Source: an uncultured Aquimonas sp.
GTDB taxonomy: Bacteria; Pseudomonadota; Gammaproteobacteria; Xanthomonadales; Xanthomonadaceae
Direction: 5' to 3'
DNA: 52,595 bases
NCBI RefSeq assembly: GCF_937888285.1
Contig: NZ_CALART010000021.1
Location: 1 to 52,595, forward strand
Made by a program: the position numbers and the translations under genes. Below, in pieces: positions 42,797-52,200 of this stretch (positions are counted from its first letter, which is position 1; every line of letters starts with the position of its first letter). Under the pieces are notes generated by a model, which saw nothing but the letters and a program-made list of their open reading frames with translations, had not been told where the DNA came from and searched no databases.

Positions 42797-43788
42797 GCGA
42801 CATCCGCCTCTTCCGCCTCACCGCCGGCAAAGCCGCCGAACTGCAGGGCGATGCCTCGGATCTTGAGAAGCCGCTGCAGACCTTGATCGAGGCCAACCTC
42901 GATGCGCTGCTGGGCATCCGCTTTCTGGCCACCGAGTACTCCACCAGCAAGACCCACGGCGGGCGCATCGATTCGCTGGGTATCGACGAGAACGACTGTC
43001 CGGTGATCCTGGAGTACAAGCGTTCGGTCGGAGAGAACGTGATCAACCAGGGGTTGTTCTATCTGGACTGGCTGCTCGACCACAAGGCCGAGTTCAAGCT
43101 TCTGGTGATGGACGTGCTGGGGGCCGAGGCCGCGCAGCGCATCGACTGGAGCGCGCCACGGCTGGTCTGCATCGCGGCCGACTTCACCAAGTTCGACGGC
43201 CACGCGGTGCAGCAAATCGACCGTAACATCGAACTGATCCGCTATCGCCGCTTCGGCGCCGATCTGTTGCTGCTGGAGCTGGCCAATGCGGTCAGCGCCT
43301 CGGGCAGGAACGGCCGATCAGCGAACAATCGTGGCAATCGAAGCCTCAGGCCGAGCGAGTCCACGGTTGAGGTTGCGCCGATGGTCGATACCTCTATCGA
43401 CAGCGAAGACGCCGCGCCGCGCGGCAGGGATCGACCCTACAGCGAATCCCTGCAGCTGCTGACACCCGCGCAGCGCGAGCTGCTGGACGCGCTGCATGAC
43501 TACCTGCTCTCTCTGGGTGACGACGTGCAGCACAAGGAGCTGAAGCTCTACGCCGCCTACAAGCGCCTGAAGAACTTCGCCACCGTGGTGCTGCAGAAGA
43601 GCCGGCTGCTGGTCTATCTGCATCTCGACCCCGGCGCGCTGGCGACGCTGCCGCCCAATGCGCGCGACGTGCGCGAAATTGGTCACTGGGGTACGGGCGA
43701 TCTTGAGATCACGCTGGGCTCCATTGACGAGCTCGATGCCCTGAAGCCGCTGCTGATGCAGGCCTACGAGGGGCGCTCCCTGCGCTGA
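42793..43788 (+). CDS. PD-(D/E)XK nuclease with DUF5655-type C-terminus
   Basis: This 331-residue protein has an N-terminal nuclease-like core with Glu34, Asp60 in GGRIDSLGID, Glu74-x-Lys76 in VILEYKRS and Gln86 in INQGLFYLDWL. That is the full PD-(D/E)XK set. After a low-complexity linker (about 165-215) comes a C-terminal domain (about 220-330, QRELLDALHDYLLSLGDDVQ and FATVVLQKSRLLVYL) of DUF5655 type, predicted to bind nucleic acid. The ATG at 42793 overlaps the HNH stop and is preferred to a TTG at 42787. It is the last gene of the restriction operon and reads as GC-rich as the host. Confidence 0.8.
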   Translation: MSDIRLFRLTAGKAAELQGDASDLEKPLQTLIEANLDALLGIRFLATEYSTSKTHGGRIDSLGIDENDCPVILEYKRSVGENVINQGLFYLDWLLDHKAEFKLLVMDVLGAEAAQRIDWSAPRLVCIAADFTKFDGHAVQQIDRNIELIRYRRFGADLLLLELANAVSASGRNGRSANNRGNRSLRPSESTVEVAPMVDTSIDSEDAAPRGRDRPYSESLQLLTPAQRELLDALHDYLLSLGDDVQHKELKLYAAYKRLKNFATVVLQKSRLLVYLHLDPGALATLPPNARDVREIGHWGTGDLEITLGSIDELDALKPLLMQAYEGRSLR

Positions 43789-43921
43789 GCGCGCAGGCGC
43801 GACACCGCGTGCAGGCTCGGCGCATGCCGCATGCCGCGGGCTCGCGACAGCGGAAGCGCGAAGATGGACCGTCTTCCACACGCTAAGCTTTGGCGTGTCC
43901 AGACACAGCTCCTACCCCCGC

Positions 43922-45739
43922 ATGGCGAACGATGCTTTTCCCGACCGTCTCGATCACTGGATCCGTGCCTGCGTGGACGTGCTCAACCGCGCGCCGGACT
44001 TCACCGCCTACCGTGATCGCGTGGCGTCCCTCGTCGACCTGTACCGCAAGGACTGGGAGGCCTCCGGCACGCCGCCCGAGACCGTCTATCCGATGCTGAT
44101 GCTGATGGCGCGCGCGGTGTGGGCGCACTGCCCGAATCCGCATCTGCAGTACGCGGCCGGCCGCCTGCCGCCGATCGAGCGCAACTCGCCCTGTCACTGC
44201 GGATCGGGCCGCAAGTACAAGCACTGCTGCCAGGACGCCGAGCAGCGGCTGCCGCTCAAACAGGTCAACTTCCTGTCCTTCCTGCTGGAGGTGCTGCAGC
44301 GCAAGCGCTGGGCCGAGCTGGCAGGCAGCAAGCTGTCGCGTCCGATGCTGGTGCATGTGGCGCATGAATGGCAGGGCGCGGGTCGTTACCAGGAGCTGTT
44401 GGCGCTGCTTGAGCCCTGGTTCAAGGACGAACGCCATTTCACCGAGCCGCACGAGCCGCTGCTCGACTGCCTGCTGGACTGCTACGACGCCCTGCACAAG
44501 CCGCGCAAGAAGCAGCAGCTGCTGGAGCGCGGCCTGCAGCATGGCGATCGCGGCACGGTCGCCGCGCTGCTGCAGCGCCAGGCGGCCATCGCGCATGATC
44601 GCGGCGAAACCGCCGAGGCCTGGGCCTTCTTCAAGGCCGCCCAACAGGTCCTGCCGGATTCGCCGAGCCTGTGCCATCTGGAGCTGCTGCTGCTCATCGC
44701 GCAGGGCGATGAGGCGCAGGCCCGCGAACGCGCGCGCTTCTGGGTGCAGTCGCTGCAGCGTCGGCGTGATCCCGAACTGCAGGGGTTGATCGAGCTGGCG
44801 CAGTCGGTGGCCCGCGAGGGCGCAGCCGCCTTCGGCGAGATCGCCGCGCAGCACGAGCCGGCGCTGGCCGAGTTGGAGGCGCTGCTCAGGGCGGCGCCTC
44901 CACCGCAGGCCCACTATCACTTCCCACACCGCAGTTCGGAGTCGGCCGGTCCGCTGGAGCCTTCGCCGGCGCTGGCCAAGGCGCTGCGCACGATCAAAGC
45001 GCGCATGGCGCGGGCGCAACAGGGCGGCGGCGATCCCGAGCTGGGGCCGGTGCTGGCGCAGGCGCCCCTGCTCTGGCACAGCTTCGAGCTGATCGCCGCG
45101 CTGGAAGGCATTGCGCACAGCCGCCCACTGCCCGGCGTGGGCGAGCGCTTCGCCCTGCCGCTGCTGAAGCGCGCGGAGGCCCTGCTGCGCGAAAACCTGC
45201 GCGCCCACAAGGCCGAGGGGCTTGCGCTGGAATGGGGCTGGCTGCAGAACCGCACGGCGCTCAGCCTGCTTGCCGATCTGGCCCTGCTGCGGATCGAGCT
45301 GGGCTGCGAGACGGATGCCGCGCTCAGCACCCTGCGCTGGCTGGTGGACGAGCTGAACCCGCAGGACAACCAGGGCCTGCGCATGCCCTTGATGGCGCTG
45401 CTGCTGCAGCGCGGCGACTACGCCGAAGCGGCCGCGCTCGCCGAGCGCTATCCGGACGATCTGCCGGAGATGCAGTACCAGTCCGCGCTGGCCCTGCATC
45501 TGCTGGGAAACGAAGCCTCGGCGCGCGCAATGCTGGCGCGCGCGGTGGCGGACTACCCGAAGATCGCGCGGATGCTGCTGGCGCCGAAGCCGCCGAAGCG
45601 TCCGCGCGGTGATGCCTACGGCGTCGTTCTTGGCGGTGACGAGGAGGCCTGGCTGTTCCGCGACGAACATCTGCCGCTGTGGACGCGCACGGGCGGGCTG
45701 GACTGGCTGCGCGCGAACGCGCGGGTCGGCGCGCGCTAG
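43922..45739 (+). CDS. SEC-C motif and TPR-like repeat protein
   Basis: This 605-residue cytoplasmic protein has a zinc-binding SEC-C motif at about 88-103 (NSPCHCGSGRKYKHCC), the element at the end of SecA that contacts SecB. The rest is helical-repeat sequence of the TPR kind (for example ALLQRQAAIAHDRGETAEAW and YAEAAALAERYPDDLPEMQY, each a helix pair). The ATG at 43922 is used; a GTG at 43895 is possible. No strong ribosome site is seen before either. It begins 133 bp after the defence operon on the same strand. Its function is unknown, and its position could be chance. Confidence 0.75.
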   Translation: MANDAFPDRLDHWIRACVDVLNRAPDFTAYRDRVASLVDLYRKDWEASGTPPETVYPMLMLMARAVWAHCPNPHLQYAAGRLPPIERNSPCHCGSGRKYKHCCQDAEQRLPLKQVNFLSFLLEVLQRKRWAELAGSKLSRPMLVHVAHEWQGAGRYQELLALLEPWFKDERHFTEPHEPLLDCLLDCYDALHKPRKKQQLLERGLQHGDRGTVAALLQRQAAIAHDRGETAEAWAFFKAAQQVLPDSPSLCHLELLLLIAQGDEAQARERARFWVQSLQRRRDPELQGLIELAQSVAREGAAAFGEIAAQHEPALAELEALLRAAPPPQAHYHFPHRSSESAGPLEPSPALAKALRTIKARMARAQQGGGDPELGPVLAQAPLLWHSFELIAALEGIAHSRPLPGVGERFALPLLKRAEALLRENLRAHKAEGLALEWGWLQNRTALSLLADLALLRIELGCETDAALSTLRWLVDELNPQDNQGLRMPLMALLLQRGDYAEAAALAERYPDDLPEMQYQSALALHLLGNEASARAMLARAVADYPKIARMLLAPKPPKRPRGDAYGVVLGGDEEAWLFRDEHLPLWTRTGGLDWLRANARVGAR

Positions 45740-45813
45740 CGCCATCGCGCCGCTGGCAGTCGGACCGCGCCGCTGCAGCCTCGGCAGAATTCCGTCGCTG
45801 TCGCAGCGCCTTG

Positions 45814-45830
45814 TCGGCATGTGTTATGCA
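45814..45830 (+). promoter_or_regulatory. Sigma-54 promoter-like sequence before the PAS-EAL gene
   Basis: TCGGCATGTGTTATGCA has the invariant GG and GC ten bases apart, and matches ten of the thirteen informative positions. It would start transcription near 45841, 46 nt before the ATG at 45887. It is weaker than the promoter at 703-719, and no upstream palindrome was identified. Confidence 0.35.
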
Positions 45831-45886
45831 GGCGAGCCGCGTTCCCTGGCCCGCAGGGTCGGGCAGGACAGGCCGCCGGGAGGCAC

Positions 45887-48694
45887 ATGAGCCGCGACGT
45901 CGCGCTGGACTACCGCTGGGCCCTGCACTGCCTTGAGCACATCGAGGAGCTGGTGGTCGTCACCGATGCGGCGCTCGGCAGCGCCGGCGAGGGCGGGCCC
46001 TATGTGCGCTACGTCAATGCCGCCTTCGAGCGCAGCACCGGCTGGCCGCGTGCCGAGGTGCTGGGGCAGCCGCTGCGCAGGCTGGGTGGGGTGGCCACGG
46101 CAGAGTCCACGCGCGCGCAGATCCGCGCCGCCTATCGACGCGGCCAGGCCACCGAGGTCGAGCTGGACACCGAGCGTCGCGACGGCAGCGCGATGCGCCT
46201 GCGCAGCCGCCTGCTGCCGCTGCGCGATGCACAGGGCGCGCTGCAGGGCTTCCTGTTCCTGCAGAGCGATCGCACCGATGCAAGGGCGATGCAGCTGGAG
46301 CAGTCGCGCCTCAACGACTGGTTCGCCGGTGCGGCGGCCAGCGCGCTGTCGGCGCTCTACATCACCTCGGCGCAGCGTGATGCCGCGGGCAGCGTGGTCG
46401 ATTTCCGCATCGAGTACGCCAATGTCAAGGGCGGCGAGCTGCTGCAGCAGGACCCGCGCGCCCTGGTCGGGCAGGTGCTGCGCGAGTGTCTGCCGGGCAG
46501 CCGCACCGAGGTGCTGATCGGCCACTGCCGACGCGTGCTGGAAACCGGCCAGGCCTTCGTGGAGGAGTTCGAGGTGCCGGAGTATCCGGCCGGGCTGCGC
46601 TGGATGCGTCACCAGGTGGTGCCGCTGCGCGACGGCGTGGCGGTGACGGCCGAGAACATCAGCGACCGCAAGCAGACCGAGGCCATGCTGCAGGCCTTCC
46701 TGCACCACTGGCCGGGTCGCGCCTGGATCAGCGATACCGAGGGCAACATCCTCGCCGCCAATGCGGCCTACGCCGAGGTCCTGGCCTCGCGCGGGGCCCG
46801 GCAGCTGCCGACGACGCTGCGCGACTGCTACAGCCCGGAGCTGGCCGCGCTCTATCTGCAGAACAACCGCCGCATCGACGCGGGCGGCGTGCCCGAGCAT
46901 CTGCTCGAGCCCGGCTTGCGCGCCGACGGCAGCCGCGGCCTGTTCGAAACCTGCAAGTTCCCCCTGGGCGAGCAGGGTGGGCGCCGTCTGCTGGGCGGCT
47001 TCGCCATGGACATCACCGAGCGCGAGGGCGAACGGCAGACCGCCGAGCGGCTGGCCGCGATCGTCCGCAGCTCGGGCGACGCCATTCTTTCGCTTGACCT
47101 GCAGGGACACATCGTCAGCTGGAACCTCGGCGCTGAGCGCCTGTTCGGCTTCAGCGAGGCCGAGGCGATCGGGCGGCCGGTTTCGATGCTGGCGGCCCCG
47201 GAGGATCGCGAATCCGCGGCAGCCTTGCTCAAGCGCGTGCTGTCCGGCGAGCCGCAGGTGCGCGCGGAAGCGGTGCGCGTCTGTCGCGACGGCAGCGCCG
47301 TGCAGGTGCAGCTGTCGCTGTCGCCGATCATCGACCGCGACGGCCGCTGCGTGGGCGTGTCGAAGATCGCCACCGACATCGGCGAACGCCATCGCCGCGA
47401 GCTGCAGACGCGCTACTTCGCCGAGCACGATCCAGTCACCGGCGCGCTCAACGAGCGTGGCCTGCTGCTGACCGCGCAGGCCTGGATCGACAGCGCGCCA
47501 GCGCGGCCACTGGCCCTGCTGCGGCTGCGCGTCGAGCGCTTCGGCGAGTTCCGCGATGTGTTCGGCATGACCCACGCACACGCGCTGCTCGGCCAAGTGG
47601 TTGAGCGCCTGGCCACCTGCTTCGACGGCACCGCCAGCTGCATCGCCCATTTCGGCCAGGACGATTTCGCCCTGCTGCTCGAACTGCCGGCGGACGATGC
47701 GCTGCTGCCGCCGTCCCTGGTCGAGCAGCTGCAGCAGGTGCAGCTGCTGCCGCTGGACGTGCTCGGCATCGAGTTCGACCTGGAGCTGCGCGCGGGCCTG
47801 GCCTGCTATCCGCAGGATGCAGCCGGCGGCGAGGCGCTGCTGCGCTGTGCGGACCTCGCGATCTCCGCCGGTCGGCGCGGCCTGTCGCGCTACGACGCGG
47901 CGATGGGCGAGCGCGTGGCCTACCAGGTGCGGCTGCAGCGCGAGCTGGCGCGCGCACTGGGGCGTGGCCAGCTGCGCCTGGTCATGCAGCCGATCGTCGA
48001 GTCGCGGCCTCCGCACCGTGCGCTGGGCCTGGAGGTGCTGCTGCGCTGGCGGCATCCCGAGCTGGGCGACATCCCGCCTGCGCGCTTCATACCCGTGGCC
48101 GAGGAGTCCGGCCTGATCGCCGCCATCGGCGGCTTCGTGATCGAGGAGGCCTGCCGGCTCAAGGCCTGGCTCACGGCCGAAGGCTTCGGCCAGCTGTTCG
48201 TCAGCCTCAATGTCTCGCCGGACCAGTTCCGCCATGGCGACCTGCCGGCGCGGGTCAGTGCGGCGCTCGGACGTCATGGCCTGCCCGGGGCCGGCATGGA
48301 GCTGGAAATCACCGAGTCCACGCTGATGGAGCAGACCGAACACAGCGCGCAGCAGCTGCAGGCGCTGGCGGCGCTGGGCCTGGGCCTGAGCATCGATGAC
48401 TTCGGCACCGGCTGGTCCAGCCTCGCCTACCTGCACCGCTTTCCGCTGACCAAGCTGAAGGTGGACCGCAGCTTCGTCGCCGGCCTGCCGCAGGACCACG
48501 GCGCCGCCGCGATCGTGCGCAGCATCCTCACCCTGGCGCGCTCGCTGGAGCTTTCCACGCTTGCCGAAGGCGTGGAGACCGAGGCCCAGCAAGCCCTGCT
48601 CAGCGGCCTTGGCTGCGCCCAGCTGCAGGGCTTCCTGCACAGCCCGCCGCTTGAAGCGACGGATTTTCTGGACTGGCTGCGCGCACGTGGCTGA
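45887..48694 (+). CDS. Multi-PAS c-di-GMP phosphodiesterase with degenerate GGDEF
   Basis: This 935-residue signalling protein has four PAS-type domains (about 10-130, 145-265, 275-390 and 395-515). A GGDEF domain follows (about 520-680) whose signature reads GQDDF (590-594), so it is unlikely to make c-di-GMP. The EAL domain (about 685-930) keeps its metal and catalytic residues: Glu716 in EVLLRW (EVL in place of EAL), NVSPDQF, ELEITES, DDFGTG and AEGVET. Phosphodiesterase activity is expected, perhaps tuned by the GGDEF as a GTP sensor. There is no signal peptide or membrane helix. The ATG at 45887 has GGGAGG just before it; the GTG at 45821 would overlap the promoter candidate. Confidence 0.88.
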   Translation: MSRDVALDYRWALHCLEHIEELVVVTDAALGSAGEGGPYVRYVNAAFERSTGWPRAEVLGQPLRRLGGVATAESTRAQIRAAYRRGQATEVELDTERRDGSAMRLRSRLLPLRDAQGALQGFLFLQSDRTDARAMQLEQSRLNDWFAGAAASALSALYITSAQRDAAGSVVDFRIEYANVKGGELLQQDPRALVGQVLRECLPGSRTEVLIGHCRRVLETGQAFVEEFEVPEYPAGLRWMRHQVVPLRDGVAVTAENISDRKQTEAMLQAFLHHWPGRAWISDTEGNILAANAAYAEVLASRGARQLPTTLRDCYSPELAALYLQNNRRIDAGGVPEHLLEPGLRADGSRGLFETCKFPLGEQGGRRLLGGFAMDITEREGERQTAERLAAIVRSSGDAILSLDLQGHIVSWNLGAERLFGFSEAEAIGRPVSMLAAPEDRESAAALLKRVLSGEPQVRAEAVRVCRDGSAVQVQLSLSPIIDRDGRCVGVSKIATDIGERHRRELQTRYFAEHDPVTGALNERGLLLTAQAWIDSAPARPLALLRLRVERFGEFRDVFGMTHAHALLGQVVERLATCFDGTASCIAHFGQDDFALLLELPADDALLPPSLVEQLQQVQLLPLDVLGIEFDLELRAGLACYPQDAAGGEALLRCADLAISAGRRGLSRYDAAMGERVAYQVRLQRELARALGRGQLRLVMQPIVESRPPHRALGLEVLLRWRHPELGDIPPARFIPVAEESGLIAAIGGFVIEEACRLKAWLTAEGFGQLFVSLNVSPDQFRHGDLPARVSAALGRHGLPGAGMELEITESTLMEQTEHSAQQLQALAALGLGLSIDDFGTGWSSLAYLHRFPLTKLKVDRSFVAGLPQDHGAAAIVRSILTLARSLELSTLAEGVETEAQQALLSGLGCAQLQGFLHSPPLEATDFLDWLRARG

Positions 48695-49225
48695 CGTCGA
48701 CGGTGTGTGCCGGAAATCCGACGCGTTCAGATGGCCGACCCCGGCGCGCTTGAGCGCTCGACGCAAATCCGCTGGCAGCGTTCAGTTCGCGGGCCAAGGC
48801 CACTCTCCGGATCGGCATGCACCGCGGGCGACAGTTCGTTTGGAGGCGCGTTTTGAACATCGCGCAATGCTCCCGCTGCAGCCGCGTGCCCGTTTCAGAA
48901 GTCTCTATGTGACCTGCAGCGTCATGCGTGGTCCGAGGTGTAGGCCCCACGCAAGCCTTGGCCCTGATCCGTGAAGTCATTCATGCCAGTCGCCCGCCTG
49001 CAGCAGGGTGGCGGCGGGCTCCTGACGGCGCTGGGTAAGGGAAGACCCGACCGTGAACGCGGATGTTCTGCTGCCCGGCATTCGTTTCACAATCGTTTTC
49101 CATTTATGGCGGCTGTGGCAAAGTTCTTGGCGCGTTTCGTGCTGATTCGGGCGCGCTAGTCGTAGCACAGCGGCCAGGACGCCCAAGAGCCTCCGGTCGG
49201 TTCCTCCCATCCATCGGAGTTTGCA
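48695..49225. other. Long leader region before the DUF11 protein
   Basis: These 531 bases contain no convincing gene. AT-rich patches near 49084-49110 (CACAATCGTTTTCCATTTAT) stand out from the GC-rich surroundings and may hold the promoter. A c-di-GMP riboswitch was looked for because of the neighbouring EAL gene; its conserved blocks were not found. Confidence 0.4.
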
Positions 49226-52200
49226 TTGGACACACACACCTCCAGACGCGGGATCGCCCTCGGGCGCGCCGCTCTCCTTGATCGCTGCCTGCTCGTCCTG
49301 CTTGCCGCGCTGGCGCTGCTGTCCGTGCCGGCTCTGGTGCTGGCCGAAGGCAGCCGCTCGCTGTTCCCGGCCAGCTACCCGGCGGCTGGCGCGCGCGCGC
49401 CGATGGACCTGACCAACAATGCGGCCTATGCCGGCGTTGCCCAGAACCGTCAGTTTCTCTACGTGTACGCGCAGGCGGGTGAGTTCATCCTGCTGGGCTC
49501 ACGCAACCGCAGCAACGGCGGTGACATCTTCGTTTACAACCCGCAGTCCTTCGGCGTGCGCGGCCTTGAAACGGTTCCGGCAAGCGCGGACTTCACCTGT
49601 TCCTCCAACAGTCCCCCTGCCGGCAGCTTCGGCGGCACCGGCCGCGGATCCATCGCCACGCGTGCTGCCGAGCTGGCCGGGCCCAACAGCGCCGACGGCA
49701 CCGTCACCGCAACCGACGGTTGGTTGCCCTGCGCCTATCGCGCGCCGGTCAGCGGCGTCTATGGCGTGCGCTTCACGGGGGCGACGTCGGGGACTCAGAC
49801 CCTGGCAGCCACCCCCGCGCAGAATGCGCCGCAGATCCTGGCGAACCAGGTCTCAGCCTGGGAAGTCCAGGTGCGAGCCGCTGCCAACACCCGCACCGAC
49901 ATCAACGGTCGCCTGTTCACCTATGCCTGGATCGGCCGCACCGGTGGCAATGGCGCTGCCGGACGCGTGTTCCATGCCCTCTACTACATCACCGAGGACG
50001 GCTACCGCTACGAGCAGCGCATGAACGCGCTCGACCCGTTCGCCTATGCGCTCTACGCCAACCGCGCGGGTTTCCTCGATGGCGGTGCGCCCCTGTACAA
50101 GAGCGTGCGTGGCGACAACCAGCTTGCGACCAACATCCTGCCGGCCGGTAGCGGTGTGTCCGCCCAGCCCCCGCAGTACCCGATGTTCTTTTCCGATGTT
50201 CGCGACACCGGGCCCAACGATGCTGAAGTCGAGCGCGTATTGGGTGCGCTCGGTCTGCCCACGGTGCCGCCGGTGCCCCAGCTCATCAGTGTGGCCTTTA
50301 CTGGCACCGTCAGTAGCGACACCACGACGCTCGGCGCCGGTGGCGTGTTCACCTTCACGACGATCAACACCTTGACCTACGAGATCGTGGTCAGCCGTGA
50401 CGGCGTCAACTTCGACCCTGCCAACCCGCTGAACAAGGTGCTGACCGGCAACGCGCTGTCGGGTACCCATACGGTCTGGTGGAATGGCCGCGACAACTCG
50501 GGCGCGCTGTTCCCCGTGGGCTCGGGCTATCGCTACCGCATCGCCGGCCGCAACGGCGAGGTGCATTTCCCGATCATCGACACCGAAGGTATGGCGCTTG
50601 GCGGGCCTACCGTGCGCAAGCTCAACGGCTCGCAGGATGCCATCGTCTACTTCGACGACCGTGGCTACGTCACCCGCAACGGTACGGCGGTGGGCCAGCT
50701 CAATGGACACCTCTGCGGTGCCGGCAATCTGCAGGTGCAGCCGACGCCCAACCACTCCCTGCTGGGCGTCGATTCCAGTGATTCCAACTTCAACGGCGCT
50801 GGCATCTACTACCGCTTTTATCCGCAGGTCACCAACGATCCGAATACGGATTGCGTCAACAACGCAGCGACGCATTTCGGTACCGCCAAGGGCCTGGACC
50901 TGTGGGCACTGGAGCGCACGCCCTCGTTCTCCGAGCCGGTGACGGTGGTGGCGCCGGTGATCGGCGCCGATGTCGGCACGGTGGTCACTGTCGATAGCAG
51001 CGCCTTCCCCGGACAGACCGTGTTCGGCACCCTGGTGTTCTACAACGCCGGCGATACCGAGGCGACTGGCGTGAACTACACCGCGCGCATTGGTACGCCG
51101 GGGAACTGCCCGGCCAGCGTGAACTTCACCCTGCTTCCGCCCGGCGTGACGGTGGCCAGCTACAACCCCGCGACGTGCGTGGTCACCTTCGCAGGTATGC
51201 CGGCGACCTTGCCCGCGGCCATCCAGCCCACCTCGCAGCTGGTGTTCGAGTTCAATTACCCGGCACCCAACAGCGGGCCGCAGATTGTGCAGACCACGGT
51301 CAGCGCGACCAACGAAGCGCCGGGTCAGATCGCCCCGAACAGCGCCAGTGGAAGCACCAGCATCATCGTTGCCGATGTCGCGACCACCGTGACTGTGCCG
51401 GCTTCAGCGGTCACCGGCTCGACCGTGTCGGGTACGGTGAGCTTCAGCAATCTGGGCGCCGCCACCTCGACGGCCGACGGCCTGGTCTACAGCGTGACCA
51501 TCGGCAGCCCCGGCAACTGCCCGGCAGGCATCGACTTCCCCGGCATTGCGCCTGCCACCTTCAGCGTGGACCCGGGCACCTGCGTGGTGAGCTTCACCGG
51601 GCTTCCGGCCAGCCTGAACCCCGGTGACGGCTTCAGTCTCGCTTTCCAGTACACCGCCCCGGCGCCGGGGACGGTGCCAGTGTCGTCCAGCATCAGCACC
51701 ACGACGCCCGAGTCCAGCACCGCCAACAACACGGCAAATGGCAGCACGCTGATCCAGGCGCAGCCCGAGGTGACCGTCAGCAAGGTGTCGGTGCCGGTCA
51801 CGGGTACGGCGGTTTCGATCGGTGGTGGCATCACCTACAACGTGCAGGTCGTCATCACCGGCGGCAGCCTGGTCAGCAGTCTGCAGCTCACCGACACGCT
51901 GGGCGCAGGCCTCAGCCTCGGCACCGTCACGGCCGGACCCTTCACTTGCAACGGCGCGAATCCCCTGGTCTGCAGCCTGCCCGCTGGAACCCCGGTCGGC
52001 AGCTATGCGCTGTCGTATACGGCGACGGTGAACACCTCTGCCGTGGGATCTGTGGCCAACGCGGTGGCCATCACCGGCAATGGCGGCGATCCGGACCCGG
52101 TGTGCTCGCCCTGCAGCACCACGCACCCCGTCATCGCGCCCCAGCTGTCGATCGCGAAGACAGCAAGCGCAGCGAGCTTCACGGTTGGCGTCCCCGCCAG

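Noticed and set aside
45824..48766. 980-codon open frame opposite the PAS-EAL gene
   Set aside because: Antisense shadow; the plus strand encodes recognisable PAS and EAL domains.
48971..49159. 62-codon plus-strand open frame
   Set aside because: No ribosome site, no recognisable feature, and atypical composition for a host gene.
48695..49225. c-di-GMP riboswitch in the long leader
   Set aside because: Short GACGCAAA-like words occur, but the paired conserved blocks of the GEMM aptamers could not be found in order.
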